Assembly: GCF_003326475.1 (NCBI RefSeq)
Contig: NZ_JPWA01000002.1
Location: forward strand, 186,001-250,000
DNA: 64,000 nt
Source: Thalassospira xianhensis MCCC 1A02616
Lineage (GTDB): Bacteria; Pseudomonadota; Alphaproteobacteria; Rhodospirillales; Thalassospiraceae
Direction: 5' to 3'
This document shows, piece after piece, positions 11,862 to 21,049 of this stretch (its first letter is position 1; every line of letters starts with the position of its first letter). The notes under the pieces were generated by a model, which worked only from the letters and a program-made list of their open reading frames with translations, did not search any database and was not told the DNA's origin. The position numbers and the translations under genes are program-made.

Positions 11862-11994
11862 TTCGGTCGGGATAAACACGCGCGAAAATACGCATCATGT
11901 CTTGATCTTTTGTGCCTTCGGGGCGGACCGGGAAACCGGTCCGCAACCGCCAGATGCGCGCAAAATTCGAAAAATCAGAATTGGGATAACGCAA

Positions 11995-12678
11995 ATGCAG
12001 ATGAATTTTACCCTTGATGGCAACGAAGTCAGCTTTGAAATCGGCCATTGCACAGTTGCGGGGTGGACCGGCCGCGATGCCAAGGCGATCCAGCATCACA
12101 TTGACGAACTGGCCGCTATCGGGGTCAAGCCGCCTTCGACCTTGCCGCTGTATTACCGCACGTCGTTTGGCATGCTAACCCAGGCCCCCGTGATCGAGGT
12201 GGTTGGCAAAGGCACATCGGGCGAGGTCGAGCCGCTGGTGATCGCAAAAGATGGCGTTCTGTATCTTGGGCTGGCATCAGATCACACCGACCGGGAACTT
12301 GAAGCCCATTCAGTTGCACTGTCAAAACAGATTTGTGCCAAGCCGGTCGCCGATGCGATCTGGAAGTTTGATGATGTTGTCGATCATCTGGAAAAGATCG
12401 AACTGAAATCATGGATCCGTGAAGGTGATGGCGATGAATGGGTTCCCTATCAGGAAGGCACGATTGCATTGATCCGTCCGCTTTCCGATCTGATCGAAGG
12501 ATCGGGGCTAAAGGCGGCGGGTGCCAATGGCAAGGCGGCTGCGATGCTGTGCGGGACTTTTGGTGCGAAGGGCGGGGTGCGCCCGGCACGTTCGTTTAAA
12601 ATGGCAATGCATGATCCGGTCCGTGATCTGAGCATTACGCACAGCTATGACATTGTTGAACTGCCAGAAATCGCCTAG
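11995..12678 (+). CDS. DUF2848 family protein
   Basis: A 227-residue cytoplasmic protein of the DUF2848 family, with the opening GNEVSFEIGHCTVAGWTGRDAKA, then HIDELAAIGVKPPSTLPLYYR and a C-terminal MCGTFGAKGGVRPARSFKMAMHDP block. No biochemical function is established to my knowledge. I chose ATG 11995, which has GGGA eight bases upstream; ATG 12001 is an alternative, and the long upstream in-frame extension overlaps dctM and looks non-coding. Position between a TRAP importer and an amidase suggests it handles the same imported compound. Confidence 0.8.
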   Translation: MQMNFTLDGNEVSFEIGHCTVAGWTGRDAKAIQHHIDELAAIGVKPPSTLPLYYRTSFGMLTQAPVIEVVGKGTSGEVEPLVIAKDGVLYLGLASDHTDRELEAHSVALSKQICAKPVADAIWKFDDVVDHLEKIELKSWIREGDGDEWVPYQEGTIALIRPLSDLIEGSGLKAAGANGKAAAMLCGTFGAKGGVRPARSFKMAMHDPVRDLSITHSYDIVELPEIA

Positions 12679-12730
12679 GCTCGGTTCCAGAAAATTTCCA
12701 GAAAAATCAAAATATAACGGAGGCAGCCCG

Positions 12731-14008
12731 ATGGGCGCGATCATCGACAAGGCAAAGGCCGCAATCGACAGGGTCGATCAACTGGGTGATTTGGCAGCCA
12801 GGATTTTCACCGAGTTTGACCGCGGCCGCATTTTGCGTGATGCGGCTGCTGCCGAGGAACGCGTTGCGCAATCGGCTGAATCTTTGCCATTGGCCGGTAT
12901 GCTGATTTCGGTGAAGGACCTTTATGACGAGGCCGGTGTAATCACCACGGCAGCATCAAAATTGTTGCAGGGTTGCCCGGCAGCAACGCGGGATTGCGAA
13001 ATCATTGCGCGTATCAAGGCTGCCGGTGCGGTGCCGTTTGGGCGCACCGCACTTAGCGAATTTGCCTATTCCGGTGTCGGGCTTAACCCGCATTACGGAA
13101 CGCCGGGCAATGTGTTTGACTCTGAAGGCATTCCGGGCGGGTCGACATCAGGTGGTGCTTTGACGGTGGCACTTGGTCTGGCTGATATCGCGCTTGGCAC
13201 CGATACCGGCGGATCGGTCCGCATTCCGTCGGCGATCAACGGGCTTTATGGCTATAAACCCAGCCGTTTGTGGATGTCGGGCGAAGGCATTCATCCGCTT
13301 GCCAAAAGTTTTGACACGGCAGGGCCGCTTGCCGGTGATCTGCAAACCGCGATTACCGCGTTTGAAGTCATGTCGGGCAAAACCGTCCCCGCACAGGACG
13401 GCAAACCCACACCGATCAAAATCGGTGTGCCAGCCCATGCCTTTGTGAATGATCTTGATGACCGCGTGCGGGCGGATTTTGATACGGTTTGCAAAAAGCT
13501 GACTGATGCAGGGCATCAGTTGACCGAGATTGATCTGGGCTTTTTGGCCGAGAATGCAGTGATCAACAAAATCCTTGTCGCTGCCGAGGCGCACAAAATC
13601 TACTCGCAGGATTTCAAGGCGCTTGAAACCTGTGGCGATCCGCGTGTGCTTAACCGGATGCGTTTTGCCGATACGTTAAGTGCAGCGGACCTGATTGATG
13701 CCTATGCCAAACGGACCGACTTGATTGCGATGTTCAGTTCGGCCATGGCGGATGTCGATGTCATGATTTCGCCGACATTGCCAATGATGGCACCCAAGAT
13801 CGCCGAAGTCGAAGCTGACTTCGACCGTTTGAACGCGATGATGTTGCGCAACACATCCTATCTGAACCTTTCGGATGCCTGCGCCATTTCAATCCCGGTT
13901 CCGGCTGGTAACGGCGTTGCCCCGGGGGCATTGATGATTGCGGCACCGCACGGGCACGACTTTGCCGTCCTGCATGCGGCGCGCCGGATTGATCCTCTGC
14001 TCGCGTGA
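12731..14008 (+). CDS. Amidase (amidase signature family)
   Basis: The 425-residue product is an amidase-signature serine hydrolase that cleaves C-N bonds of amides. The catalytic triad is visible: Lys62 in LISVKDLYDEAG, cis-Ser140 in GGSTSGGA and nucleophile Ser162 in TDTGGSVRIPS. The set lacks the neighbours expected for a GatCAB tRNA amidotransferase, so a catabolic amidase is likelier. The start ATG 12731 follows ACGGAGG; an upstream in-frame start at 12647 would overlap DUF2848. It is the last gene of the cluster and is followed by a strong terminator. Confidence 0.9.
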   Translation: MGAIIDKAKAAIDRVDQLGDLAARIFTEFDRGRILRDAAAAEERVAQSAESLPLAGMLISVKDLYDEAGVITTAASKLLQGCPAATRDCEIIARIKAAGAVPFGRTALSEFAYSGVGLNPHYGTPGNVFDSEGIPGGSTSGGALTVALGLADIALGTDTGGSVRIPSAINGLYGYKPSRLWMSGEGIHPLAKSFDTAGPLAGDLQTAITAFEVMSGKTVPAQDGKPTPIKIGVPAHAFVNDLDDRVRADFDTVCKKLTDAGHQLTEIDLGFLAENAVINKILVAAEAHKIYSQDFKALETCGDPRVLNRMRFADTLSAADLIDAYAKRTDLIAMFSSAMADVDVMISPTLPMMAPKIAEVEADFDRLNAMMLRNTSYLNLSDACAISIPVPAGNGVAPGALMIAAPHGHDFAVLHAARRIDPLLA

Positions 14009-14029
14009 GTTTCAGTCCCATTGATCTAG

Positions 14030-14061
14030 AAAAGCTCCCGCATGTCGCGGGAGCTTTTTTT
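14030..14061. terminator. Rho-independent terminator between amidase and vanB
   Basis: The hairpin AAAGCTCCCG/CGGGAGCTTT with a short CATGT loop is followed by a run of T on the plus strand and preceded by AAAA, so it can serve the amidase and, to a lesser degree, the converging vanB. Confidence 0.85.
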
Positions 14062-15025
14062 ACAGATCCAAAGTTAATCGGCCACTGCTTTGCATGCGCG
14101 ATACGCAGATGCACATCTGATCGTTCTGGGCCTTTTGACCGTCGCCCAGAAAGGCATCGCGATGTGAAATTTCGCCGTCGTGCGACAGAACGGCTGATGC
14201 GCAGATCCCGCAATTCCCCTTTTTACAGTCGTAAAGCGGATCAATGCCTTCATCGATCAGCACATCAAGGATCGATTTCCCGACGGGAATGTCGAAAGTC
14301 TGGTTGCTTTGTTGAAGATGGACTTCGAAGGGGCAGTCATCAGATTGGGCAACAGGGGTGGTGAAACGTTCGTAATGGATATTCTCTGAAGCCCATCGAT
14401 TGCGCCGTGCTGTATCGAGAACAGCGTCGATCAGCGCCCCAGGTCCGCAAACATAAACATGTTTTTCCGCCTTTGCCGGTCCAATAATGGCGTCAAGGGG
14501 CATACCGCGAGAGGGATCGCCGCCATCAAAATAAAGAGTGCAGCATCCGTTCGCCGTATCGAGAACGTCTGTCATCAGTGCCATGTCTAAATGGCTTCGG
14601 CTGCCATAGTGCAGGAAGAAATCCTTGCCGGATTTTGCCAAACCATGTGCCATTGCAATGATTGGTGTGATCCCGATCCCGCCAGCAATCAGAATGGATT
14701 TTTTTGCATCTGTTTTAAGGGGAAAATCGTTCTGTGGTGGTTCGATTTCGATGATGGTGCCTGTCTCGACCTGTGTATGCATGAAGGAGGATCCTCCTTC
14801 ACCGTCAGCTTCGCGAAGGACGGCAATTCTGTATTTGTCGGTCTGATCAGGATTGATCACGGAATAGGATCGTTTGCCCGGCTCGCCCTTGTTGTCCGTG
14901 ACCGAGACTTTGATATGGGCACCTGGTTCACAGGCTGGGAGCACCTGGTCATCGCACGGGACGAGATCAAATCCGCGGATGCGATCTGTAAGATCATAGG
15001 CCTGTTGGACCATAACTTTAAGCAT
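14060..15025 (-). CDS. vanB: Vanillate O-demethylase reductase subunit, VanB-type
   Basis: This 321-residue protein is a phthalate-dioxygenase-reductase-type electron donor: an FMN-binding barrel (about 1-100, with RSYSVIN), a NAD-binding domain (about 105-230, SILIAGGIGITPI and VYVCGPGALIDAVL) and a C-terminal plant-type 2Fe-2S domain (YDCKKGNCGICAS plus a fourth cysteine in MCICVSR). It would pass electrons from NAD(P)H to the Rieske oxygenase encoded at 16057. Its own promoter contains the VanR-type operator. The assignment to vanillate rests on the operator and partner genes. Confidence 0.85.
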   Translation of the reverse strand: MLKVMVQQAYDLTDRIRGFDLVPCDDQVLPACEPGAHIKVSVTDNKGEPGKRSYSVINPDQTDKYRIAVLREADGEGGSSFMHTQVETGTIIEIEPPQNDFPLKTDAKKSILIAGGIGITPIIAMAHGLAKSGKDFFLHYGSRSHLDMALMTDVLDTANGCCTLYFDGGDPSRGMPLDAIIGPAKAEKHVYVCGPGALIDAVLDTARRNRWASENIHYERFTTPVAQSDDCPFEVHLQQSNQTFDIPVGKSILDVLIDEGIDPLYDCKKGNCGICASAVLSHDGEISHRDAFLGDGQKAQNDQMCICVSRMQSSGRLTLDL

Positions 15026-15084
15026 GACGATTTTCCTTCCCGGTCCCCGAATTTGATTTTCGGGTGTGATTATGGCTGGGATTA

Positions 15085-15125
15085 AATTGGATCCAGATTA
15101 AATCAATTGGATCCAATTTTGTCAA
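15085..15125 (-). promoter_or_regulatory. vanB promoter with VanR operators
   Basis: On the minus strand a -35 TTGACA (15125-15120) and a -10 TTTAAT (15102-15097) are spaced by exactly 17 bp, and the spacer is filled by the palindrome AATTGGATCCAATT (15105-15118). A second, imperfect copy (AAATTGGATCCAGA, 15085-15098) overlaps the start region. The ATTGGATCCAAT core matches the operator of the Caulobacter VanR repressor, so repression relieved by vanillate is expected. Confidence 0.82.
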
Positions 15126-15165
15126 ATCTCATGTGTATAAGTGTAATGGCCTTCAGGCATCGAGA

Positions 15166-15882
15166 TTAATCTTCGCGTTCTATGATGGTGAAGTTCTCAG
15201 GCATATCCTGTGTCGGGCTGAGGATTTTGGTGTAGCGCAAAGCGGCATTCGCATGTTCGCGCATTAGTGCTTCTGCGCGCGCACCCTGCCTGTTGTCAAT
15301 TGCATCAAAAATGATGTGATGCTGCATATGGCTGAAGTTGAACCGCCTGTATTCGCCGATCATATCGTCGCGGTTAAAGGCGATGGATGAAACGGATGCA
15401 AAGGGCAGGTGGTCATTCCGCGAAAGGGCGTCTTCGATTGCGATATTGCGGCTTGCCTCAATGATCGTGTTATGGAACCGCATGTTGAAGTCATGATAGG
15501 ATTCCATGTCTTCATCGGTCAAAAAGCCCTTTGAAAACAGCGTATCTCCAACAGAAAGACATTCAAGAAGATGGTTTCTTGCTTGTGGGGACAGGCCTCT
15601 TTCGCAGGCCAGTCTTGCGGCAAGTCCTTCTAGGACGCCGCGGACTTCGATGGCGTCTGCGATCTCGGTCGGTGTGATCGAGCGGACGGTGTATCCGCGA
15701 CGATCACCTTTGCGTAGCAGGCCTTCCTGTTCGAGTGTGCGGAACGCAATCCTGACGGGGGTGCGCGATACGCCAAGGCGTTCGGCAATCGGGATTTCGG
15801 CCACCCTTTCGCCCGGTGAAAGTTCACCATTGGCGATCATTTTTCGCAGCGTTATCAAGACCCGCTGGCCGTGCTTGCTCAT
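15166..15882 (-). CDS. vanR: GntR-family (FCD-type) repressor, VanR-like
   Basis: A 238-residue regulator with an N-terminal GntR winged helix (about 1-70; ERVAEIPIAERLGVSRTPVRIAFRTLEQEGLL) and a C-terminal all-helical FCD ligand domain with metal-binding-type histidines (HDFNMRFHNTIIEAS). It sits between vanB and vanA and the flanking promoters carry an operator identical in core to that of Caulobacter VanR. It should bind vanillate and leave the DNA. The gene is separated from vanB by about 140 bp and shares its orientation. Confidence 0.85.
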   Translation of the reverse strand: MSKHGQRVLITLRKMIANGELSPGERVAEIPIAERLGVSRTPVRIAFRTLEQEGLLRKGDRRGYTVRSITPTEIADAIEVRGVLEGLAARLACERGLSPQARNHLLECLSVGDTLFSKGFLTDEDMESYHDFNMRFHNTIIEASRNIAIEDALSRNDHLPFASVSSIAFNRDDMIGEYRRFNFSHMQHHIIFDAIDNRQGARAEALMREHANAALRYTKILSPTQDMPENFTIIERED

Positions 15883-15950
15883 GCCTGGTTCCGTCTTTTT
15901 GAGTGGATGCTGATCATAGTTCAGATCGGTCGGGCGAAAAAGTCTCTTGC

Positions 15951-15982
15951 CAAATTGGATCCAATTTATCTACAATTATAAC
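15951..15982 (+). promoter_or_regulatory. vanA promoter with VanR operator
   Basis: AATTGGATCCAATT at 15953-15966 contains the -35 hexamer TTGGAT (15955-15960); 16 bp later lies TATAAC (15977-15982), repeated once directly after. A repressor bound here would block RNA polymerase. It lies about 75 bp before the vanA start and divergent to vanR. Confidence 0.8.
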
Positions 15983-16056
15983 TATAACAAAAAGAGATGT
16001 GGATACAAATCCACCTGAGAGTGATCGATTTGGCCTTGCGCCAAGGGAGAGAAAAC

Positions 16057-17067
16057 ATGTTCCTGCGTAACTTCTGGTACGTTGCGGGCTGGGATAGCGA
16101 AATTGGTCGCAAACCCGTCGCACGTACGATCTGTAACGAAAATATTGTTTTGTATCGCCGTGCCGACCGTTCGCTGGTTGCGCTGGAAGACAGTTGCCCG
16201 CATCGGCTTTTGCCGTTGAGTCAGGGGCATGTCGAAGGTGACCGCCTTGTTTGCGGCTACCATGGTCTTGAGTTTGATGGCGATGGTGCCTGCGTGCACA
16301 TGCCCAATCAGCAAAGCATCCATCCGGAAGCCTGCGTTCGCGCCTATCAGGTTGTTGAAAAAAACCGTTTTGTGTGGGTCTGGATCGGTGACAATGAAAA
16401 GGCGGATCAAAGCCAGATCCCTGAAATACCGCATGCATCCGAGGATGGATGGGTTTTCGATGGCGGCACCTATGATGTGAAATGCGGTTACGAGTTGCTG
16501 GTCGATAATTTAATGGACCTTAGCCACGAGACATACGTGCACCCGTCCAGCATCGGCCAGCTTGAAATTACGGAAAGCCTGCCTTCAACGCGTTCTGATG
16601 ACGAGAGTGTTACCGTTGAACGCTGGATGGAAAACATCGTTCCGCCGCCATTCTGGGCAAACAATCTGAAATCCAGGGAAATATGTGATCGCTGGCAGAT
16701 CTGCACATTCACGCTGCCATCCAATGTCATGATTGATGTCGGGGTTGCGCTTGCCGGAACTGGTGCGCAGCAGGGAGATCGATCAAAGGGTGTGACGGGT
16801 ATTGTTGTGAATTGCATGACGCCGGAAACCGAGACCACATGCCGTTACTACTGGGGAATGGTCCGCAATTTCGACATCCATGATCACGGTTTGACGGCAA
16901 ATATCAGGGATGCACAGGCCAAGGTTTTTTATGAGGACCTCGAAGTGGTTGAAGGGCAGCAGGCCAATTTGCTGCGACATCCCGAGCGCAAGCTTTTGAA
17001 TTTCAATATTGACGCTGGCGGCGTACGAGCACGCCGTTTGATAGACCGCGCACTGGCCGCGAACTGA
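16057..17067 (+). CDS. vanA: Vanillate O-demethylase oxygenase subunit, VanA-type Rieske protein
   Basis: This 336-residue protein is a Rieske non-haem iron oxygenase. The Rieske centre is CPH (47-49) and CGYH (66-69); the mononuclear iron site is DNLMDLSHETYVH with His157 and His162. The C-terminal NFNIDAGGVRARRLIDRAL resembles VanA proteins. With VanB it would convert vanillate to protocatechuate and formaldehyde. I took ATG 16057 because of AAGGGAGAG upstream and homology starting at MFLRNFWYVAGW. Related O-demethylases (dicamba, syringate) are the main alternative; the operator favours vanillate. Confidence 0.86.
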   Translation: MFLRNFWYVAGWDSEIGRKPVARTICNENIVLYRRADRSLVALEDSCPHRLLPLSQGHVEGDRLVCGYHGLEFDGDGACVHMPNQQSIHPEACVRAYQVVEKNRFVWVWIGDNEKADQSQIPEIPHASEDGWVFDGGTYDVKCGYELLVDNLMDLSHETYVHPSSIGQLEITESLPSTRSDDESVTVERWMENIVPPPFWANNLKSREICDRWQICTFTLPSNVMIDVGVALAGTGAQQGDRSKGVTGIVVNCMTPETETTCRYYWGMVRNFDIHDHGLTANIRDAQAKVFYEDLEVVEGQQANLLRHPERKLLNFNIDAGGVRARRLIDRALAAN

Positions 17068-17213
17068 TAGCCGGTATCCACAAAATGCCGGGTAAACCAG
17101 TCCGGTAGAAACAAAACAAGAGAGAGAACCGCACAATATCGGTGAACCGCACCAAAACCGTGCAAAGCGGGCGGGATATTGTGCGACTTTCAGGGAAAAG
17201 TCTGAGGTTGACC

Positions 17214-18254
17214 ATGTTTAAACGCCTGCTTGTATCGGCAGCGATTGCTGCTGGCTGTTTATCGCCTGCGCAATCTGCCCAAACCGACCCCGAATTCACC
17301 TTTGTGCTGGAACATGTATTGGGGCCAAAATCGACGGCACAAACCCAGTTCCTTGAACCTTGGGCCAAGCGGATCGAGGAGCAATCCGATGGCCGGATCA
17401 AGATAGAGATTTATCCCGCCATGTCATTGGGCGGGAAGCCGACCGAACTTTATAGCCATATCCGCGATGGTGCCGTTGATCTGGGCTGGAGTGCACTTGG
17501 CTATACGCCGGGCGTCTATCCACGTAGCGAAGTGTTCGAGCTGCCATTCGTTCATACCGGCAGCGCCGCCGTTACGAATTTGGCGATCCAGGATATCTAT
17601 GAAAAACACCTGTCGCAGGATTTCAAAGATATCAAACCGCTTCTGATCCATGTGCATACCGGGCAGGCGATCTTTACCACGAATAAAAACATCCAGAGTT
17701 TTTCGGATGTAAGTGGCATGAAACTGCGTGCGCCGTCTCGCACCGGCGTCTGGATGCTTGAAAGCTGGGGCGCGCAGCCAGTCAGTATGCCGGTCCCTGA
17801 TTTGCCACAGGCGCTGTCGCTTGGGGTAGTTGATGGTGCCTTGATCCCCTTTGAAGTCGCGATCCCCTTCAAGATTCAGGATATGACGAAATATTCCATC
17901 GAAGGTGCCGATGGTGTGCGCTTTGGCACTCTTGTTTTCATGTTTGCGATGAACAAGGATCGTTATGAAGCGTTGCCCGATGATCTGAAAAAGGTCATTG
18001 ACGATAATTCCGGTGCGAATATTGCCAAGGAAATTGGCGATGCCTGGGATGCGATTGAGCCGCGTGGCGAAGACATCTTTTCCAAGTCTGGCGAGGTTGT
18101 CCGCCTGTCACAGGAGGAAACCGACAAGTTTGCCGAAAAATCAGATCAGGTTATTGATCGCTGGATTGCAGAAATGAATGAAAAAGGCATCGATGGTGCT
18201 GCAATGGTCGAAGCAGCCCGTGCTGCAATCAATAAATACAGCAACCATAATTGA
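17214..18254 (+). CDS. Orphan TRAP substrate-binding protein, DctP family
   Basis: A 346-residue DctP-family binding protein with a signal peptide (MFKRLLVSAAIAAG...AQSA) and typical segments SDVSGMKLRAPSRTGVWMLESWGAQPVSMP and LPQALSLGVVDGALIPFE. No DctQ or DctM gene is adjacent, unlike the complete set at 8953-11861. Its location just after vanA suggests it collects an aromatic acid for a TRAP permease encoded elsewhere, or acts in sensing. I used ATG 17214 (GAGG upstream) rather than the GTG at 17142, whose extra residues are not signal-like. Confidence 0.82.
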   Translation: MFKRLLVSAAIAAGCLSPAQSAQTDPEFTFVLEHVLGPKSTAQTQFLEPWAKRIEEQSDGRIKIEIYPAMSLGGKPTELYSHIRDGAVDLGWSALGYTPGVYPRSEVFELPFVHTGSAAVTNLAIQDIYEKHLSQDFKDIKPLLIHVHTGQAIFTTNKNIQSFSDVSGMKLRAPSRTGVWMLESWGAQPVSMPVPDLPQALSLGVVDGALIPFEVAIPFKIQDMTKYSIEGADGVRFGTLVFMFAMNKDRYEALPDDLKKVIDDNSGANIAKEIGDAWDAIEPRGEDIFSKSGEVVRLSQEETDKFAEKSDQVIDRWIAEMNEKGIDGAAMVEAARAAINKYSNHN

Positions 18255-18319
18255 TCTGCGAACCGATGGACGGGTTGCTCTCGCCAGTACGGCAATAATC
18301 AGATTCGCGATGTCGCATT

Positions 18320-18356
18320 AAAAAACGGCCCGGAATTTCCGGGCCGTTTTTCTTTG
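18320..18356. terminator. Bidirectional terminator between orphan dctP and dps
   Basis: A strong hairpin AAAAACGGCCCGGAA/TTCCGGGCCGTTTTT (18321-18351) has A-run and T-run on either side, so it fits both the TRAP binding protein (plus) and dps (minus). Confidence 0.88.
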
Positions 18357-18369
18357 AAAACCGGGTCAA

Positions 18370-18840
18370 TCAGCTTTCCAGCAGGGAGCGCAACATCCAC
18401 GCGGTTTTTTCATGGACCTGAATGCGTGCGGTCAGAAGGTCCGCGGTGGCGTCATCGTCTGACGAGTCACAGATCGGATAAAGTGAGCGCGCAGTTTTGA
18501 TCACGGTTTCATGGCCTTCGACCAATTGTGCAATCATGTCCTTGGCTGCGGGCACACCGGTTTCTTCCGGGATTGACGACAGTTTGGAATAGGCCGAAAA
18601 ACTGCCCGGGGCAAATGCGCCCAGCGAACGAATACGTTCGGCAACTTCGTCAATCGCCATGGCAAGCTCGGTATATTGCTGTTCGAACATGGTGTGCAGG
18701 GTCTGGAACATGGGGCCGGTCACGTTCCAGTGGAAATTATGGGTCTTAAGGTACAGTGCATAAGAATCTGCCAGAACGCGGCCAAGGCCGTCGGCGATTG
18801 CAGTGCGGTTGGTTTCATTGATTCCAATATCGATCTGCAT
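18370..18840 (-). CDS. dps: Dps-family ferritin-like DNA-protection protein
   Basis: The 156-residue protein is a Dps mini-ferritin that oxidises and stores iron in a dodecamer and protects DNA during stress. The inter-subunit ferroxidase residues are visible: His37 in [10 protein letters not shown], His49, and Asp64/Glu68 in AIDEVAERI. Length is typical. I chose ATG 18840, preceded by CGGAG; an upstream in-frame start would add 18 unlikely residues. Confidence 0.92.
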   Translation of the reverse strand: MQIDIGINETNRTAIADGLGRVLADSYALYLKTHNFHWNVTGPMFQTLHTMFEQQYTELAMAIDEVAERIRSLGAFAPGSFSAYSKLSSIPEETGVPAAKDMIAQLVEGHETVIKTARSLYPICDSSDDDATADLLTARIQVHEKTAWMLRSLLES

Positions 18841-18961
18841 GTTTTCACTCCGGTTAAAGGGGCGCATGCCCGAAGGTTTTCTCTTTGTCTGCAAAGAGTA
18901 TCAACGATTGGAAAACTTTACGCCAATCAATAGTTTAATGATTAGCGATAGATCAATTCTA

Positions 18962-21049
18962 TTACTTTCTATGTGGTTTTTGTCGCGTACTTACGACCAT
19001 GTCGGCCTGCTTGCCTACAAGTTCCTGCATGTGCGAGAAACTCCGCGTGAAAAAGCCCGTTCCCTGTGTCAGTGATCGTAGCTCCATCACCATATCGCCG
19101 GTTTCGGATGCGGGCATTTGGACATCAATTTCGTCCCATCCCTGCCAGCCATCCTTGGCACTGAAACCAAGGATCTGACCGCGCCGGGTGCTTACCAGCC
19201 GCTGGGCCTTGGATGTGAATTCCGACGGGATCGAAATCGCGTATCTTTCGATTGGTTCAAGCAGAACCGACTGCGCTTCCTTAAGCGCATCAGCGATGGC
19301 GATGCGTCCGGCCATCTGAAATGCCTGATCGGAACTGTCAACCGCGTGATAGGACCCGTCAACCAGTTCGACCGCGATATCAACCACCGGAAAACCAAGC
19401 GGTCCTGAACGCATGGCATCGCGCACCCCCTTTTCGACAGCGGGGATATATTGCCGGGGAATGGCACCGCCGACGATCCGTTCATTGAAGGAAAAACCTT
19501 CGCCGCGTCCAAGGGGTTTCAGTTCGATCTGGGCATCGCCAAACTGCCCATGTCCGCCGGTCTGCTTTTTATAGCGACCCCGTGCCTGTGCCGGTTTTCG
19601 CACGGTTTCCTGATAGGCGGTTTCAACCGGTCTGGTTTCGATTTCAAGGTGATAGCGACTGCGAAGTTGGGCAAGTGCGACCTGAAGGTGAATATCACCA
19701 TGGCCCCGCAATACAAGTTGCCCGGTATCGTCGCTATGAACGAACGACAGAGATCTGTCCTGTTCGCAAAGATGGCGCAATGCTTCGGTCAGTTTGACGT
19801 CATCGCCGGGCTTGGTGACTTCCAGTCCGGTCTCATAAAGCGGGGGCAAGGGATCTGGCCAAAGACTATCCGTCTCGCCATCGGATGTGCATAGCGAACC
19901 GGTGCGCAAATGATCAATGCGCGGCAGGCCGACGATGCTGCCAAATGTACCGATATCGAGCTTTTCGTGCTTGTCGCCAAATACCTGACATATGCCCGCG
20001 ATCTTGTCGCGACCAAGTGTGTCGCCGTTCTTTATCTGCCCCGAAAGAACCCGCCCATAACAAAACCGCCCCGCATGGGGCAGATGAACGGTTTTGAAAA
20101 TCTGGACAGTAGCAACATCGCCTCGCGGTTCAACGCCAAGGCGATGTGCGCATACATCGGCATTTGGCGCTTCGTGGCGCAATGCCTTTAACAATCGAAT
20201 GATCCCGTGGTCATGCTCAGCTGACCCAAAGAACACCGGAACGATCAAATCCTTGGCCAGATCACGCTCAAGATTGTCATAGATGGTTTCCCTTGCCGGT
20301 TTCTGATCTTCAAGGATTTGTTCAAGCAGGTTGTCGTCAAAATCGGCAAGTGCTTCAAGCAATCCATCGCGGACCTCGGCTTCGCGTTCTTTGGCGTTGG
20401 CAGGTAGAGCGATCAGTTTTGAAGGTTGTCCTTCCAGATATTGATAGGCTCGTTCGGAAACGACATCGACGAAACCGGTAATGGTATCGTCAGGCCCCTT
20501 GCCGTCGCGTATTGGAATCTCACGGAGCACAAGCGGGCGCTCCGAAATTGATTGCAGCGCATCGAGGCTATCGCGCAAGCGAATGCCGCCATGATCGGTT
20601 TTGTTGATGAAAATCAGATGCGGAATACGATTGCGATCCAGAAATTTCAGGATCGGTGCGGCGATCATGGCGCGTGTCGGATCGGGTTCGACAACCACGA
20701 TTGCAACATCGCATATCATTGCTGCTTCACGGGCATCCTGTGAAAAATCAACCGAGCCTGGGCAATCGATAAAGTGCCATTCCTCTTCCAGATATTGGGT
20801 TTGGGCAACCGTCATTTCGGTGCTCATTTGCCGTTCGCGTGCGTCGGCTGTTGCATCGCCGATTGTTGTACCGTCACGAACGGACCCCTTGCGATGGACG
20901 CGGCCGGTTGCGGCAAGAAGGCTTTCAAACAGGCTGGTCTTGCCACTGGAATAGGGGCCGATTAACGCGGCACATCGTGGAACGTGACGGGGGCTAGTGA
21001 GGGGATTTGTAGCATCTGTTTTGTCTTTTGGAGCTTTGGACGGGGGCAT
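18962..21049 (-). CDS. Elongation factor G-like GTPase
   Basis: The 695-residue protein follows the EF-G domain order: GTPase (about 25-290, P-loop GPYSSGKTS, DCPGSVDF as G3, NKTD as G4), beta-barrel domain II, then domains III-V with HGQFGDAQIELKPL and GGAIPRQYIPAVEKG. It is diverged from canonical FusA (P-loop AHIDAGKTT), fitting the group annotated EF-G-like or EF-G-II, whose role is not settled (recycling or stress translation). I used ATG 21049, which has AAGGAG six bases upstream; ATG 21055 has no spacing to that site. It stands alone. Confidence 0.88.
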   Translation of the reverse strand: MPPSKAPKDKTDATNPLTSPRHVPRCAALIGPYSSGKTSLFESLLAATGRVHRKGSVRDGTTIGDATADARERQMSTEMTVAQTQYLEEEWHFIDCPGSVDFSQDAREAAMICDVAIVVVEPDPTRAMIAAPILKFLDRNRIPHLIFINKTDHGGIRLRDSLDALQSISERPLVLREIPIRDGKGPDDTITGFVDVVSERAYQYLEGQPSKLIALPANAKEREAEVRDGLLEALADFDDNLLEQILEDQKPARETIYDNLERDLAKDLIVPVFFGSAEHDHGIIRLLKALRHEAPNADVCAHRLGVEPRGDVATVQIFKTVHLPHAGRFCYGRVLSGQIKNGDTLGRDKIAGICQVFGDKHEKLDIGTFGSIVGLPRIDHLRTGSLCTSDGETDSLWPDPLPPLYETGLEVTKPGDDVKLTEALRHLCEQDRSLSFVHSDDTGQLVLRGHGDIHLQVALAQLRSRYHLEIETRPVETAYQETVRKPAQARGRYKKQTGGHGQFGDAQIELKPLGRGEGFSFNERIVGGAIPRQYIPAVEKGVRDAMRSGPLGFPVVDIAVELVDGSYHAVDSSDQAFQMAGRIAIADALKEAQSVLLEPIERYAISIPSEFTSKAQRLVSTRRGQILGFSAKDGWQGWDEIDVQMPASETGDMVMELRSLTQGTGFFTRSFSHMQELVGKQADMVVSTRQKPHRK

